64,000 nt of DNA from Solibacillus isronensis (lineage in GTDB: Bacteria; Bacillota; Bacilli; Bacillales_A; Planococcaceae). The notes beneath the pieces were generated by a model. It was not told where the DNA came from. It saw nothing but the letters and a program-made list of their open reading frames with translations, and searched no databases. The stretch is taken from contig NZ_JAMBOC010000006.1 in the NCBI RefSeq assembly GCF_023715405.1, forward strand, positions 62,001-126,000. The letters are read 5' to 3'. Positions 7,667 to 17,415 of the stretch are shown here, piece after piece. Made by a program: the position numbers and the translations under genes. Numbering within the stretch: the stretch's first letter is position 1; each line of letters begins with the position of its first letter.

Positions 7667-8545
7667 ATGGGCAAAAAAATAACCGTGCTCAGCATATTAT
7701 GTGGAATATTAACAGTTGTCGGATTCCGTCTATGGGTCGATACACCGCCAACTTATGCAAGTAATAAAACGGTCACGGTAAGTGCTACTTATAATGAGCC
7801 GTCCGCTTCCAATGATTATATAAACAAGTCGTCCGGCAGCTTAAATAAAATGATGCCGTATTATATGAATGACGGAGGGTCACCGGGCAGAAATTGTACA
7901 ACATACATAAAGGTTGAAAATATATTGGATAATAAGGAGGCCGATGTTGTACAAGAAAGTGACCAGCAGCAAAAACAGGCAGAACAGCAGGCCAGTCATA
8001 AAAGAATTGCTCTCACGTTCGATGACGGTCCCCATAAAAATGTGACCAATCAAATTTTAATGACCTTGCAAAAGTATGAAGTGAAAGCAACATTTTTTGT
8101 AATCGGTCAAAATGCTGCAAAGTATCCAGATGTCGTGAAAAAAGCGGATGCTTTCGGTCATGAAATTGCCAATCATACGTGGAGCCACAAAAATTTAACG
8201 AAGCTAAACGTACAACAAATTCAGGCAGAAATTGACCGGGCAAACGAGGCAATTTGTAATGCAACAGGAAAGACGCCTACGATGTATCGTCCACCGTTTG
8301 GAGCATTGGATGAAAAAGTACGGGAGTCGATTGATTTAACGCCAGTGCTGTGGAATATCGATACACTTGATTGGCAGCATAAAACACCTAAAAAGACATT
8401 GGCGAATTTAAAGGCACAAGCAAAGGACAATGGCATTATTTTGATGCATGATATTCACCAGCAATCCGCAGACGCATTAGAGGATGTCATATTGTATTTA
8501 AAAGAAGAAGGCTATGAATTTGTGACAACGAGCCAACTATTATAG
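7667..8545 (+). CDS. Secreted or membrane-anchored polysaccharide deacetylase (NodB domain)
   Basis: A 292-residue CE4-family deacetylase. Residues 1-25 form a signal or anchor helix, 26-110 a Ser/Asn/Gln-rich linker, and 115-292 the NodB domain. Motif 1 is TFDDGP (catalytic Asp), motif 2 is HEIANHTWSH (zinc His pair), motif 3 is RPPFG, then DTLDWQ and LMHDIH at the end. Such enzymes remove acetyl groups from peptidoglycan or other cell-surface sugars; the exact substrate is not shown. AAAGGAGGGTAG precedes the ATG. A single gene between terminators. Confidence 0.88.
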   Translation: MGKKITVLSILCGILTVVGFRLWVDTPPTYASNKTVTVSATYNEPSASNDYINKSSGSLNKMMPYYMNDGGSPGRNCTTYIKVENILDNKEADVVQESDQQQKQAEQQASHKRIALTFDDGPHKNVTNQILMTLQKYEVKATFFVIGQNAAKYPDVVKKADAFGHEIANHTWSHKNLTKLNVQQIQAEIDRANEAICNATGKTPTMYRPPFGALDEKVRESIDLTPVLWNIDTLDWQHKTPKKTLANLKAQAKDNGIILMHDIHQQSADALEDVILYLKEEGYEFVTTSQLL

Positions 8546-8559
8546 ATTGAAAGTATTTG

Positions 8560-8590
8560 AAGGGAGTAGTGACCACTATTTCCTTTTTTT
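8560..8590 (+). terminator. Intrinsic terminator after the deacetylase
   Basis: AAGGGAGTAGT pairs with ACTATTTCCTT (two G-T pairs) around GACC, followed by a T run. Confidence 0.75.
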
Positions 8591-8645
8591 ATTTGAATGA
8601 GTTTATGGTACGATACTAGCGAACACATATGAAGGAGGATCCATC

Positions 8646-9482
8646 ATGGGTCTATTATCAAAACGAGCGTTAAGTATTCAGCAGTTTCAATTCAATAGCC
8701 GACTTTTTGCATGTCCTATTTGTAAACAGGAAATAGAGATAAGTAATGAAGGAAAAATGAGCTGTCTATCAAATCATACATTCGATGTGGCAAAACAAGG
8801 CTATGTTTATATGTTAAACCGTCCTGTCCACTCAATGTATGGAAAAGAATTATTCGATTCTCGCCATACTGTCATTCAAGCAGGTATCTATGATCGATTA
8901 CAAGCAGCGATTGCCCGGGAAATCACTGTAGATCAACCGATAATTTTAGATACAGGTTGCGGCGAGGGGTCTCATTTACATCGTATTTGCCAACAGCTTG
9001 ATTGCCCAGTTGGTGTAGGAATCGATATTTCAAAAGAAGGGATAATTGCAGCGGCAAAGTATAATCCCGAAGAGCTTTGGTGTGTCGGTGATTTAGCGAA
9101 TAGCCCGTTCAACGAGCAATCTTTTGATGCGATTTTAAATATCTTATCTCCAGCAAATTACGATGAATTTAAACGTCTGTTAAAGCGAGGCGGTAAAGTA
9201 ATTAAAGTCGTGCCACAGGAAAATTACCTAAAAGAACTGCGTAAACAGGCGTTTGCAGATTCGGAAAAGGAAAGCTATACAAATTCCCAAACTGTAGAGC
9301 GATTTAAAGCAAGCTTTGCAAATACAGAAGTAAAAAGAATTACGTATACAGTACCGCTTGAATCCCATTTAGTACAAAACCTACTTGAAATGACACCGAT
9401 GGGCTGGCATATTGACGATAAAGAAAGTATTCAATTACAGGAAATTACAATTGATTTAGATCTATTAATTGGAATGGAGTGA
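8646..9482 (+). CDS. rlmA: 23S rRNA (guanine-N1)-methyltransferase, RlmA family
   Basis: A 278-residue SAM-dependent methyltransferase. It carries the RlmA-type N-terminal zinc finger (Cys23, Cys26, Cys40, His44), then the characteristic FDVAKQGYVYML segment, and a Rossmann SAM-binding motif (ILDTGCGEGSHLHRI, ~residue 98). RlmA enzymes methylate N1 of a guanine in 23S rRNA helix 35 (G745 in E. coli RlmAI, G748 in Gram-positive RlmAII). RlmAII methylation can influence tylosin-type macrolide binding; the position modified here cannot be told from sequence alone. It is followed after six bases by an SDR gene. GAAGGAGGATCC precedes the ATG. Confidence 0.82.
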   Translation: MGLLSKRALSIQQFQFNSRLFACPICKQEIEISNEGKMSCLSNHTFDVAKQGYVYMLNRPVHSMYGKELFDSRHTVIQAGIYDRLQAAIAREITVDQPIILDTGCGEGSHLHRICQQLDCPVGVGIDISKEGIIAAAKYNPEELWCVGDLANSPFNEQSFDAILNILSPANYDEFKRLLKRGGKVIKVVPQENYLKELRKQAFADSEKESYTNSQTVERFKASFANTEVKRITYTVPLESHLVQNLLEMTPMGWHIDDKESIQLQEITIDLDLLIGME

Positions 9483-9488
9483 TCGTAG

Positions 9489-10379
9489 ATGAAGAAAATC
9501 TTAGTATTAGGCGGGACCCGGTTTTTTGGCCGTAAATTAGTGGAACTTTTATTGGAGCAAAAGCATGAAGTAACAATTGTCACGCGCGGAATGTCGGAAA
9601 ATCCATTTGGCGATGCAGTAGAGCATATTAAAGTGGATCGAAAAGATACGGCAGCTTTTGAGAAAGCATTGGAAAACCGTACATTTGATATTGTTTATGA
9701 TAATATTTGTTATTCGCCAAACGAAGCAAAACAGCTGTGCGATCTGTTCAATGGGAAAATCGGCAAGCTTGTTTTCACATCTACATTAGCTGTATATGAA
9801 GCAGATGGCAAGCCGCATTCTGAAGAAGATTTCGATCCGACTTCATATGGCATTATCATGGGGGATACACATGAATTTACGTATGGTGAAGGAAAGCGTC
9901 TGGCAGAGGCGGTATTTTATAAATTTGCCGAGTTTCCTGTAGTTGCAGTTCGTTTCCCAATCGTCATGGGAGAAGATGATTATACGCGCCGTTTGCATTT
10001 CCATATTGAGCGCATAATTAATAAGGAACCAATCGGATTTTTAAATATGGATGCAGAAATGTCCTTCATTCAGGCAACAGAAGCTGCCCTTTTTTTACAG
10101 TGGGCAGGTAATGATCATGTTGTGGAAGGACCGATTAATGCGACAGCAAATGGGGTCATTTCTTTAAAAGACTTCATTTCTCTTATTGAAGAAAAGTCAG
10201 GCGAACGTGCTAAAATAGCATTGCTTGGGACAGAGGAAATCCGTTCACCATACGCCATTCCAGCCACATGGTATATGAAAAATGACAAGGCGGAGCAATT
10301 AGGATTTTCGTTCAGTCAGCTTGAAGAGTGGCTGCCTCCATTAATCGAGCAAATTGCAGGAACTACGGCAAAACAGTAG
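9489..10379 (+). CDS. NAD-dependent epimerase/dehydratase (extended SDR)
   Basis: A 296-residue Rossmann protein. The nucleotide motif GGTRFFG (residues 8-14) replaces the classical GxxGxxG, as in epimerase-like proteins of the CSP41/isoflavone-reductase-like group. A YxxxK-type catalytic pair is plausible at YGEGKRLAE (~residue 136). It starts six bases after the rRNA methyltransferase stop, so the two are probably co-transcribed. Substrate unknown. Confidence 0.75.
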   Translation: MKKILVLGGTRFFGRKLVELLLEQKHEVTIVTRGMSENPFGDAVEHIKVDRKDTAAFEKALENRTFDIVYDNICYSPNEAKQLCDLFNGKIGKLVFTSTLAVYEADGKPHSEEDFDPTSYGIIMGDTHEFTYGEGKRLAEAVFYKFAEFPVVAVRFPIVMGEDDYTRRLHFHIERIINKEPIGFLNMDAEMSFIQATEAALFLQWAGNDHVVEGPINATANGVISLKDFISLIEEKSGERAKIALLGTEEIRSPYAIPATWYMKNDKAEQLGFSFSQLEEWLPPLIEQIAGTTAKQ

Positions 10380-10445
10380 TCATTGAATGAAGGTAGTACT
10401 TTCAATTAAAATGAAGTGAGATTAACGATAAGGTAGGAATGAAAC

Positions 10446-11048
10446 GTGTATAAATTTATTGCAAGAGTTGTATATGGAATATTAGGGGTTAACGGGTCCA
10501 AGGCAAAGGTATATGGAAAAGAAAATATACCGAAAGAAGGCGGCTTTGTCGTTGCCTGTACTCATAATGGCTATATCGATATTTTGAACCTGGGGATATC
10601 GATGCTGCCAAAAGAAGTACATTTTATGGCTAAGAAACAACTGTTTGATGTAAAAGGGTTAGGCTGGCTAATTACGAGATTGAATGCATTCCCGGTGGAT
10701 CGTGACAATCCGGGACCAAGTGTTATTAAAATCCCTCGTCAGCTTATCAAAGAAGGAAAAGTAGTCGGAATCTTCCCGAGTGGAACGAGAAGCTCGGAAA
10801 ACTCGGAATTAAAAGCCGGTGCAGTGACGATTGCCCAGTTGGCGAAGTCAGAAATTTTGCCGGCTGCTTATATCGGTCCGAAAGATGCGAAAGGTGTATT
10901 CAAACGTCAAAAAGGCTATTTAATTTACGGTAAGCCATTTACGGTTGGCGCAGGAAAAGAAGGCCGTGAACAATCCGTTCAATTTTTGGAAGATGAGCTG
11001 AACCGATTAACAGAGCATTTGAAAGAAATGCACCCAGAAGTAAAATAA
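10446..11048 (+). CDS. 1-acyl-sn-glycerol-3-phosphate acyltransferase (PlsC family)
   Basis: A 200-residue membrane-associated acyltransferase. The catalytic HX4D motif is HNGYID (His40, Asp45), and the glycerophosphate-binding motif FPSGTRS lies near residue 113, a variant of FPEGTRS. The family makes phosphatidic acid from lysophosphatidic acid. The start is GTG at 10446 behind AAGGTAGGAAT; an overlapping ATG at 10439 opens only a four-codon frame. A terminator hairpin follows at once. Confidence 0.82.
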   Translation: MYKFIARVVYGILGVNGSKAKVYGKENIPKEGGFVVACTHNGYIDILNLGISMLPKEVHFMAKKQLFDVKGLGWLITRLNAFPVDRDNPGPSVIKIPRQLIKEGKVVGIFPSGTRSSENSELKAGAVTIAQLAKSEILPAAYIGPKDAKGVFKRQKGYLIYGKPFTVGAGKEGREQSVQFLEDELNRLTEHLKEMHPEVK

Positions 11049-11050
11049 CA

Positions 11051-11085
11051 GAAGCTGCGCGGAAACTTTCGTGCGGCTTCTTTAT
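11051..11085 (+). terminator. Hairpin terminator after the PlsC gene
   Basis: GAAGCTGCGCG pairs with CGTGCGGCTTC, followed by TTTATT. The T run is short. Confidence 0.6.
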
Positions 11086-11101
11086 TAGGAGTGGAAAAGA
11101 G

Positions 11102-11560
11102 ATGAAGCAAGTACTATTCGTATGTTTGGGCAATATTTGCCGTTCTCCTATGGCAGAAGCTGTTATGCGTGATTTAATCGCTAAACGCGGTTTAACGGAT
11201 AAAATTACAGTCGACTCAGCAGGCACGAGCAATTACCATATTGGGGAACCCCCGCATAAAGGGACAACGGCGAAATTACAGGAATACGGAATTATGACAA
11301 CCGGTATGCTTGCAAGACAGTTACGCACTTCCGATTTAGACAGCTTTGACTATATTGTCTGTATGGATGAAAGCAACGTGAAAAATACGATTGAAATGCT
11401 GCGTGCAGAAGCAGATGCAAAAGTGTTCCGTTTCCTTGATTTGACGACACATCAAAAAGATGTTCCCGATCCTTGGTATACGGGAGATTTCCAGGAAACG
11501 TACGACCTATGTTTAGAAGGCTGCGAGGCATTGATGGAAAAAATTGAAGCGGATTTATAA
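11102..11560 (+). CDS. yfkJ: Low-molecular-weight protein tyrosine phosphatase (YfkJ-like)
   Basis: A 152-residue LMW phosphatase. The P-loop is CLGNICRSP (Cys8 nucleophile, Arg14). The general-acid Asp lies in DVPDPWYTGD (~residue 120). It resembles B. subtilis YfkJ more than the arginine phosphatase YwlE, in which a Thr replaces a P-loop residue; here the position is Ile12, as in tyrosine-type enzymes. The start follows AGGAGTGG. Likely role is dephosphorylation of protein tyrosines in the cytoplasm. Confidence 0.85.
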   Translation: MKQVLFVCLGNICRSPMAEAVMRDLIAKRGLTDKITVDSAGTSNYHIGEPPHKGTTAKLQEYGIMTTGMLARQLRTSDLDSFDYIVCMDESNVKNTIEMLRAEADAKVFRFLDLTTHQKDVPDPWYTGDFQETYDLCLEGCEALMEKIEADL

Positions 11561-11565
11561 GGAAA

Positions 11566-11597
11566 AGCGAAGTGGGCATCATCCGTTTCGTTTTTTA
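11566..11597 (+). terminator. Intrinsic terminator after the LMW phosphatase
   Basis: AGCGAAGTGG pairs with CCGTTTCGTT (with wobbles), followed by a T run. Confidence 0.7.
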
Positions 11598-11707
11598 TTA
11601 TTCTTTGGTTGGTTAACTAATGTTATTTTCTACTGTCTGTTATAAGAAGCACAGTTAAGGGTAATTATATGGCAAAGTATGTAAAGATTCATATGGAGGG
11701 AATAGCT

Positions 11708-12571
11708 ATGGATGTGAAAGGAAGACGAAAAAGCAGTAATGTGGAAGATCGTCGGGGGATGAGTGCCGGGAAAATCGGCGGAGGTCTTGGCGGAGTCGGG
11801 ATAATTATTGCTATTATTTTCACATTACTTAATGGCGAAGATGCAGGGGATGTTGTTTCGGAAGTATCAAAGAGCATTACACAAAACGGTGCAACTTCTG
11901 AAAACTATGAACCGACCGCTGAAGAAGAGGAACTTGCGGAATTCGTTTCTGTAGTACTCGCGGATACAGAAGATATATGGCAACAATTGTTTGCTGATAA
12001 TGGGATGACTTACGAAAACCCGACGCTCGTATTATTTACGGATAGTGTAAGCTCTGGGTGCGGGATGCAAAGTGCTGCGGTTGGACCATTTTACTGTCCG
12101 GCAGATTATAAGCTTTATATTGACTTAAGTTTTTATAAAGAATTAAGAAACCGGTTTGATGCACCGGGTGATTTTGCGATGGCTTATGTAGTTGCACATG
12201 AAGTTGGTCACCATGTCCAAACATTATTGGGCACATCCGAACAAGTACATGCGCTAAACGGAAAAGTATCACAAGCCAAGTACAATGAAGCGGTGAAACG
12301 TCTGGAACTTCAGGCGGATTATTATTCAGGTGTATGGGCGCACCATGTTCAGGACAAGGGCTATTTGGAAGAAGGCGACTTTGAAGAGGCGTTAACGGCA
12401 GCAAATGCCATTGGCGACGATACATTACAGATGGAAGCGCAAGGATATGTCGTCCCGGAAAGCTTTACACATGGTACAAGCGAGCAGCGGATGCGCTGGT
12501 TCAAAAAAGGCTATAATGCCGGTACACTTCAAGGCGGGGATACATTTAGCTTAGAGGCTTCCCAATTATAA
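11708..12571 (+). CDS. Neutral zinc metallopeptidase, YpfJ family
   Basis: A 287-residue protein of the YpfJ/neutral zinc metallopeptidase family. It starts with the family hallmark MDVKGRRKSSNVEDRRG, has one membrane helix (GGLGGVGIIIAIIFTLL), an acidic linker, and a zinc motif HEVGHH (HExxH) near residue 162. A conserved SGCGMQSAAVGPFYCPAD precedes it. The peptidase faces outward if the single helix is the anchor. Start at 11708 is set by GGAGGGA seven bases before; an upstream in-frame ATG at 11669 lacks one. Substrate not known. Confidence 0.85.
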   Translation: MDVKGRRKSSNVEDRRGMSAGKIGGGLGGVGIIIAIIFTLLNGEDAGDVVSEVSKSITQNGATSENYEPTAEEEELAEFVSVVLADTEDIWQQLFADNGMTYENPTLVLFTDSVSSGCGMQSAAVGPFYCPADYKLYIDLSFYKELRNRFDAPGDFAMAYVVAHEVGHHVQTLLGTSEQVHALNGKVSQAKYNEAVKRLELQADYYSGVWAHHVQDKGYLEEGDFEEALTAANAIGDDTLQMEAQGYVVPESFTHGTSEQRMRWFKKGYNAGTLQGGDTFSLEASQL

Positions 12572-12576
12572 ACGTG

Positions 12577-12609
12577 ACCTATAGCATAGAAAAAATGCTA
12601 TAGGTTTTA
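12577..12609 (+). terminator. Intrinsic terminator after the zinc peptidase
   Basis: ACCTATAGCAT pairs with ATGCTATAGGT, followed by TTTTAAC. Confidence 0.65.
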
Positions 12610-12630
12610 ACATTTTTTTATGCAGAGTAA

Positions 12631-12659
12631 TTTAAAATTATTTCAAGTTTATGTATAAT
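12631..12659 (+). promoter_or_regulatory. Probable promoter of yeeI
   Basis: TTTAAA and a consensus TATAAT are 17 bases apart. The -35 is weak. Confidence 0.45.
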
Positions 12660-12728
12660 AAATAAGTTAAATATATTTTTTCGTTTTTAAATAACGTTAC
12701 TAATAGAGTATGAAAGAGAGTGAACAAA

Positions 12729-13448
12729 ATGGGTCGTAAGTGGAATAACATTAAAGATAAAAAGGCTGGGAAAGACGCAGCAAATAGTCGTATTTACGCT
12801 AAATTCGGTCGTGAAATTTACGTAGCAGCAAAATCAGGTGAACCAAACCCGGAATCTAACCGTGCACTGAAAACGGTTTTAGAACGTGCAAAAACTTATT
12901 CTGTACCAAAACATATTATTGAAAAAGCAATCGACAAAGCAAAAGGTGGCGGCGATGAGCAATTCGATGAGTTACGCTATGAAGGTTTCGGTGTCGCTGG
13001 TACAATGGTAATCGTTGATGCATTAACAAACAACGTAAACCGTACAGCTTCTGAAGTACGTGCAGCATTCGGTAAGAATGGCGGTAACATGGGCGTATCT
13101 GGTTCAGCGGCGCATATGTTCCAAAATACAGCTGTATTCGGAATTGAAGATAAATCAGAAGATGAGATTCTTGAAATTTTAATGGAAGCGGATTTAGATA
13201 TGCGTGACATTATGGATGAAGAAGGCACAATTATCGTTTATGTTGAGCCGGAACAATTCCATGCTACACAAGAAGCATTTAAGGGTGCAGGCATTGAAGA
13301 ATTTACTGTAGCAGAGTTAACGATGCTGCCAATGACAGATGTTGCTTTAACTGGTGATGATTTAGTGAAATTTGAAAAAATGATTGATGCATTGGAAGAT
13401 TTGGAAGACGTGCAACGCGTGTACCACAATGCTGATTTAGGAGAATAA
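12729..13448 (+). CDS. yeeI: YebC/PmpR-family regulator (YeeI type)
   Basis: A 239-residue member of the YebC family, closest to the B. subtilis YeeI branch ([13 protein letters not shown]..., [31 protein letters not shown]). Family members have been described as transcription regulators, and more recently some as factors that relieve ribosome stalling on proline-rich stretches. The ATG at 12729 is chosen because homologues start at MGRKW; a GTG at 12720 would overlap the GAGAG ribosome binding site. A TTTAAA/TATAAT promoter with 17-base spacing lies at 12631-12659. Confidence 0.88.
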   Translation: MGRKWNNIKDKKAGKDAANSRIYAKFGREIYVAAKSGEPNPESNRALKTVLERAKTYSVPKHIIEKAIDKAKGGGDEQFDELRYEGFGVAGTMVIVDALTNNVNRTASEVRAAFGKNGGNMGVSGSAAHMFQNTAVFGIEDKSEDEILEILMEADLDMRDIMDEEGTIIVYVEPEQFHATQEAFKGAGIEEFTVAELTMLPMTDVALTGDDLVKFEKMIDALEDLEDVQRVYHNADLGE

Positions 13449-13456
13449 AAAATGTA

Positions 13457-13487
13457 AGCCCAAAGATGATTCTTTGGGCTTTTTTTG
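13457..13487 (+). terminator. Intrinsic terminator after yeeI
   Basis: AGCCCAAAGA pairs perfectly with TCTTTGGGCT around TGAT, followed by seven T. Confidence 0.9.
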
Positions 13488-13647
13488 TGCTTTCATCAAT
13501 TCTGGAAACTAACGGGAAATTGATAGTGCTATTTTCTTATTATTCATTAATAACATATAGTATTCATTAAAAGACATTGCTTTTAATTAATCTTTAATTC
13601 AAAATAAATTTAACAATTAAATATTATATTAGGAGATTAAATAGGCT

Positions 13648-15396
13648 ATGAAAAGAATGGATAAATTAGGTAGTAGAATCATATTGATGATTGGCATTAT
13701 TTTCGCCGTTATTTTACTATTAACAGTTATTATGCTTCAGTTTAATTCAGCACGTTCAGTTCAGTCATCAGTGAAGGAACGTACGATAGAAGTAGCTAGT
13801 AATATTGTAAATTACATAGATGTACAAAAGTATGAGCAGCTTATTGAAGAACCAGAAGAAAATGCAACATATTGGGCATTACGTGAACAGTTGAATGAAT
13901 TACGTGAATACAATGGTGTCATGTATGCCTATACCTATTTTGTACCAGAAGAAAATGGGGAAGTTACATTTTTAGTTGATGGCATGCCGGCAGATGATAC
14001 TGAAAATGCCGGGAAGCTGGGTGACGCATCGGGTTCTACAAAGTACGAGCATATTGAGCGCGTTATCGAAGACGGCCAATTTGCATCAGACCTTTTAAGC
14101 AGTGATTTTGGTGAATATATTACCGGTATTGTTCCGATTAAAAATGATGCAGGGAAAACGATTGCCTATTTAGGTGTTGATATCGATGCATCGTATGTTT
14201 CATCGTTAACAAAAAATGTAGCAAAAGAGATTGTCCCAATTATTGCGCTCATTTTCATTATTATTTTTATAGTAGCTTTAATCGGTATTTATACTTATAT
14301 CCGTCGAGCGTTATCGCCATTACAAACATTAAATAAAGCAGCAGAAAATCTAGCTTCAGGTGATATTGTTGAATCACAGGCTATGTTGGATAAGCTGAAT
14401 TTTAAAACGAATAATGAAATTACAGCATTCGCAAAAAACTTCCAAAGCTCGCTTGTCGAGTTATCAGCCACATTCCAAGTATTGAAGGAACGTACAGATG
14501 GGCTGGGAGAAGTAGTCGATCTAATCGAAACATCTACGGAACGTGTGAACACATCAAATGAAAAAATGGTGGAAAATATCGCCACGATATCACACAGCGG
14601 GACATTACAGCAAGTAAGCAATAATGAAGTAAATGCTGCGATGAATGAAATGGCAATCGGCATTCAGAAACTGGCCGATACATTTAATGAGATTGCTGAG
14701 ATTTCTTCCGATATGACGAGCCTTGTTGAAGATGGTGCACAAAGTTCCGGTAAGGTAGTTGGCCAGATTCAAGGGGTAGAAAAATCGGTAGAAAATACGG
14801 CTAAGCTAGTAAAAGAAATGGGAGAAAACTTCCACTCAATTAAAGAAATGGTAACAGTCATTACGAATATTTCGGATCAGACGAATTTACTGGCGCTTAA
14901 TGCAGCAATTGAAGCAGCACGTGCCGGAGAGGCAGGAAAAGGATTTGCGGTTGTAGCTGATGAAGTGAAGAAGCTGGCTGAAATGTCCCGTACATCTGCG
15001 GAGGAAATTTCGGGTCATCTCCAAAAATTCTCGCATATTACGGATCGATTACTAGTTGAGATTGATATGACAACAACAGATGTTAAAGAAGGAACGATGG
15101 CAGTAGGTGAAATTGGTCAACGCTTAGATCAAATTTTAAATTCTGTATTGAATGTCAATAATCGAATTCAGGACGATTCAGCAGTTGTTGAGCAAATGTC
15201 AGCAGGTGCAGAACAAATTTTAGCTTCGACTGAAGAAATGAGTCGTTTAGTAAATGATACATCCGACTATGCAAAACATTTGGCTCTTGCTTCTGATGAA
15301 CAAACACTCGTAGTCGATGATTTAACAAAAGCGGTTGAAGAATTGGATAACCATTCACAACAAGTTGTATTGGAAATGAATAAGTTCAAAATATAA
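13648..15396 (+). CDS. Methyl-accepting chemotaxis protein
   Basis: A 582-residue chemoreceptor. TM1 is at residues ~11-29, an extracellular Cache-like sensor at ~30-190 ([24 protein letters not shown]), TM2 at ~193-217, HAMP at ~218-275, and a long cytoplasmic coiled coil to the end. The kinase-contact hairpin tip ([22 protein letters not shown]) lies near residues 407-428, about midway, so arms of ~150 residues are present on each side. It would signal to CheA through CheW. No other chemotaxis gene is nearby, so this is an orphan receptor. AGGAGATTAAAT precedes the ATG. The ligand is unknown. Confidence 0.9.
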   Translation: MKRMDKLGSRIILMIGIIFAVILLLTVIMLQFNSARSVQSSVKERTIEVASNIVNYIDVQKYEQLIEEPEENATYWALREQLNELREYNGVMYAYTYFVPEENGEVTFLVDGMPADDTENAGKLGDASGSTKYEHIERVIEDGQFASDLLSSDFGEYITGIVPIKNDAGKTIAYLGVDIDASYVSSLTKNVAKEIVPIIALIFIIIFIVALIGIYTYIRRALSPLQTLNKAAENLASGDIVESQAMLDKLNFKTNNEITAFAKNFQSSLVELSATFQVLKERTDGLGEVVDLIETSTERVNTSNEKMVENIATISHSGTLQQVSNNEVNAAMNEMAIGIQKLADTFNEIAEISSDMTSLVEDGAQSSGKVVGQIQGVEKSVENTAKLVKEMGENFHSIKEMVTVITNISDQTNLLALNAAIEAARAGEAGKGFAVVADEVKKLAEMSRTSAEEISGHLQKFSHITDRLLVEIDMTTTDVKEGTMAVGEIGQRLDQILNSVLNVNNRIQDDSAVVEQMSAGAEQILASTEEMSRLVNDTSDYAKHLALASDEQTLVVDDLTKAVEELDNHSQQVVLEMNKFKI

Positions 15397-15406
15397 TGAC
15401 TGGCAT

Positions 15407-15442
15407 AAGCAGCTGAGACCTTTTCTCGGCTGCTTATTTTTT
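15407..15442 (+). terminator. Intrinsic terminator after the chemoreceptor
   Basis: AAGCAGCTGAGA pairs with TCTCGGCTGCTT, followed by ATTTTTT. Confidence 0.8.
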
Positions 15443-15563
15443 ATGTCTATTAGCCTAAAATAAAGCTAGATAAATATTCTGAAAATAATTGCAATTTATG
15501 CCATAATCATAAATAATAAAAGAGGGAATTTCGAATTCCGAATGAAGTGAACAGATGGGGTGA

Positions 15564-17267
15564 ATGAGTTTGGTAACATTTAAAGACTTTGATTATAAAC
15601 GACCGGATTTAGAACAAATGAAAGAACAGACAGCAGCATTATTAGAGGAATTTAAAGCTGCAACTACTGTAGATGAACAAAGCGAAGTTATTGAAAAATT
15701 AAATGCGATTCGCAACACATTTTCTACAATGGCTAATATCGTCTATGTACGTGCATCAATTGATACAAACGATGAGTATTACCAAAAAGAGCGTGACCAT
15801 TTCGATGAAGTAAGCCCAATGGCAGATGAGCTTGTATTTAATTACTATACGGAACTAGTAAAATCGCCATTCCGTGCTCAACTGGAAGAAAAATGGGGTA
15901 CGCAACTATTTGCATTAGCTGAGAACTTATTAAAAGGTTTCTCGCCTGCAGTAATCGAGCTTATGCAAAAGGAAAACAGATTAACGTCTGAATACAGCAA
16001 GCTAGTTGCTTCTGCTCAAATTGAATTTGATGGCAAAACTTTGACATTGGCACAGCTTGGGCCATATGCAGAATCTACAGAGCGTGATGTTCGTAAAGCA
16101 GCACGTGAAGCGAGTGCAGATTTCTATGCTTCAAACAAAGAAAAGTTCAATCAGATTTATGATGATTTAGTGAAGCTTCGCCATGAAATTGCGACAAAAT
16201 TAGGCTTCAAAAACTATGTAGAACTTGGCTATGTCAATATGAACCGTGTTGACTACAATGCAGAGATGGTTGCCAAATTCCGCGAGCAAGTGCGTGAAAG
16301 TATCGTACCGCTTGCAACAAAACTGTATGAGCGCCAAGCAGAACGCATCGGTGTGGAAGACTTTAAATTCTATGATGAAGGCTTAACATTCTTAACAGGA
16401 AATGCCGTACCTCAAGGTGACCCGCAATGGATTATCGATAACGGTAAAAAAATGTACGAAGAACTATCTAAGGAAACAGGCGAGTTCTTCAACTATATGA
16501 TCGAGCATGACCTGATGGATTTAGTTGCGAAAAAAGGTAAGGAAAGCGGAGGATACTGTACGTTTATCGAAGACTACGAATCACCGTACATCTTCTCGAA
16601 CTTTAACGGCACATCCGGAGATATTGATGTACTGACACATGAGGCAGGACATGCATTCCAAGTGTATTCAAGCCGAAATATTGGAATTCCGGAATACTTA
16701 TGGCCGACATATGAATCAGCAGAAATTCATTCTATGAGTATGGAATTCTTTACATGGCCTTGGATGGAGCTATTCTTCAAGCACCAAACAGATAAGTATA
16801 AATTCTCGCATTTAAGCAGCGGGTTACTATTCTTACCATACGGTGTAGCAGTAGATGAATTCCAGCATGTCGTGTATGAAAATCCACAAATGACACCAGC
16901 AGAGCGCAATGCTGCATGGAAAGAAATCGAAGCGAAGTATTTACCGCATCGCGATTATGACGGTCATGACTATTTAGAATCAGGAGCTTTTTGGCAACGA
17001 CAAGGTCATATTTATTCAAGCCCATTCTATTATATTGACTACACGTTAGCGCAAATTTGTGCATTCCAGTTTTGGAAACGTTCACGCGAAGACTTTGATG
17101 GTGCTTGGAAAGACTATCTGCATTTATGCAGTCTTGGCGGGTCATTTGCTTTCACAAAACTTGTTGAAGAAGCGGGCTTAATCTCGCCATTTGACGAAGG
17201 CTGTGTGGAGTCGGTTGTAGGTACAATCGAAGACTATTTAAATTCAATTGACGATAAAAGGCTATAA
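15564..17267 (+). CDS. M3-family oligoendopeptidase
   Basis: A 567-residue zinc oligopeptidase of the M3 (thimet/PepF) family. The zinc motif is HEAGH (~residues 359-363), with the third ligand Glu in ESAEIHSMSMEFF about 25 residues later. It degrades short cytosolic peptides. GGGGTGA lies directly against the ATG at 15564; a TTG at 15570 has better spacing, so the real start may be two codons later. A six-plus-six inverted repeat (GGAATT-TCG-AATTCC, 15525-15539) lies upstream and could be an operator. Confidence 0.9.
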   Translation: MSLVTFKDFDYKRPDLEQMKEQTAALLEEFKAATTVDEQSEVIEKLNAIRNTFSTMANIVYVRASIDTNDEYYQKERDHFDEVSPMADELVFNYYTELVKSPFRAQLEEKWGTQLFALAENLLKGFSPAVIELMQKENRLTSEYSKLVASAQIEFDGKTLTLAQLGPYAESTERDVRKAAREASADFYASNKEKFNQIYDDLVKLRHEIATKLGFKNYVELGYVNMNRVDYNAEMVAKFREQVRESIVPLATKLYERQAERIGVEDFKFYDEGLTFLTGNAVPQGDPQWIIDNGKKMYEELSKETGEFFNYMIEHDLMDLVAKKGKESGGYCTFIEDYESPYIFSNFNGTSGDIDVLTHEAGHAFQVYSSRNIGIPEYLWPTYESAEIHSMSMEFFTWPWMELFFKHQTDKYKFSHLSSGLLFLPYGVAVDEFQHVVYENPQMTPAERNAAWKEIEAKYLPHRDYDGHDYLESGAFWQRQGHIYSSPFYYIDYTLAQICAFQFWKRSREDFDGAWKDYLHLCSLGGSFAFTKLVEEAGLISPFDEGCVESVVGTIEDYLNSIDDKRL

Positions 17268-17275
17268 AAGTTAAG

Positions 17276-17318
17276 AGGTTTGTTCCGCAAAGACTCCTTT
17301 GCGGAAGAAACCTTTTTT
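17276..17318 (+). terminator. Long intrinsic terminator after the oligoendopeptidase
   Basis: AGGTTTGTTCCGCAAAG pairs with CTTTGCGGAAGAAACCT (one mismatch), followed by TTTTTT. Confidence 0.9.
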
Positions 17319-17415
17319 ATTTTTTGTATTTTATGAACCTTTATGGCATGCTAAAACGTACATAGTTATAGTAAAAATATAAAGTAAAAGAAAGTTTGGG
17401 AAAGAGAGTGAGCCG

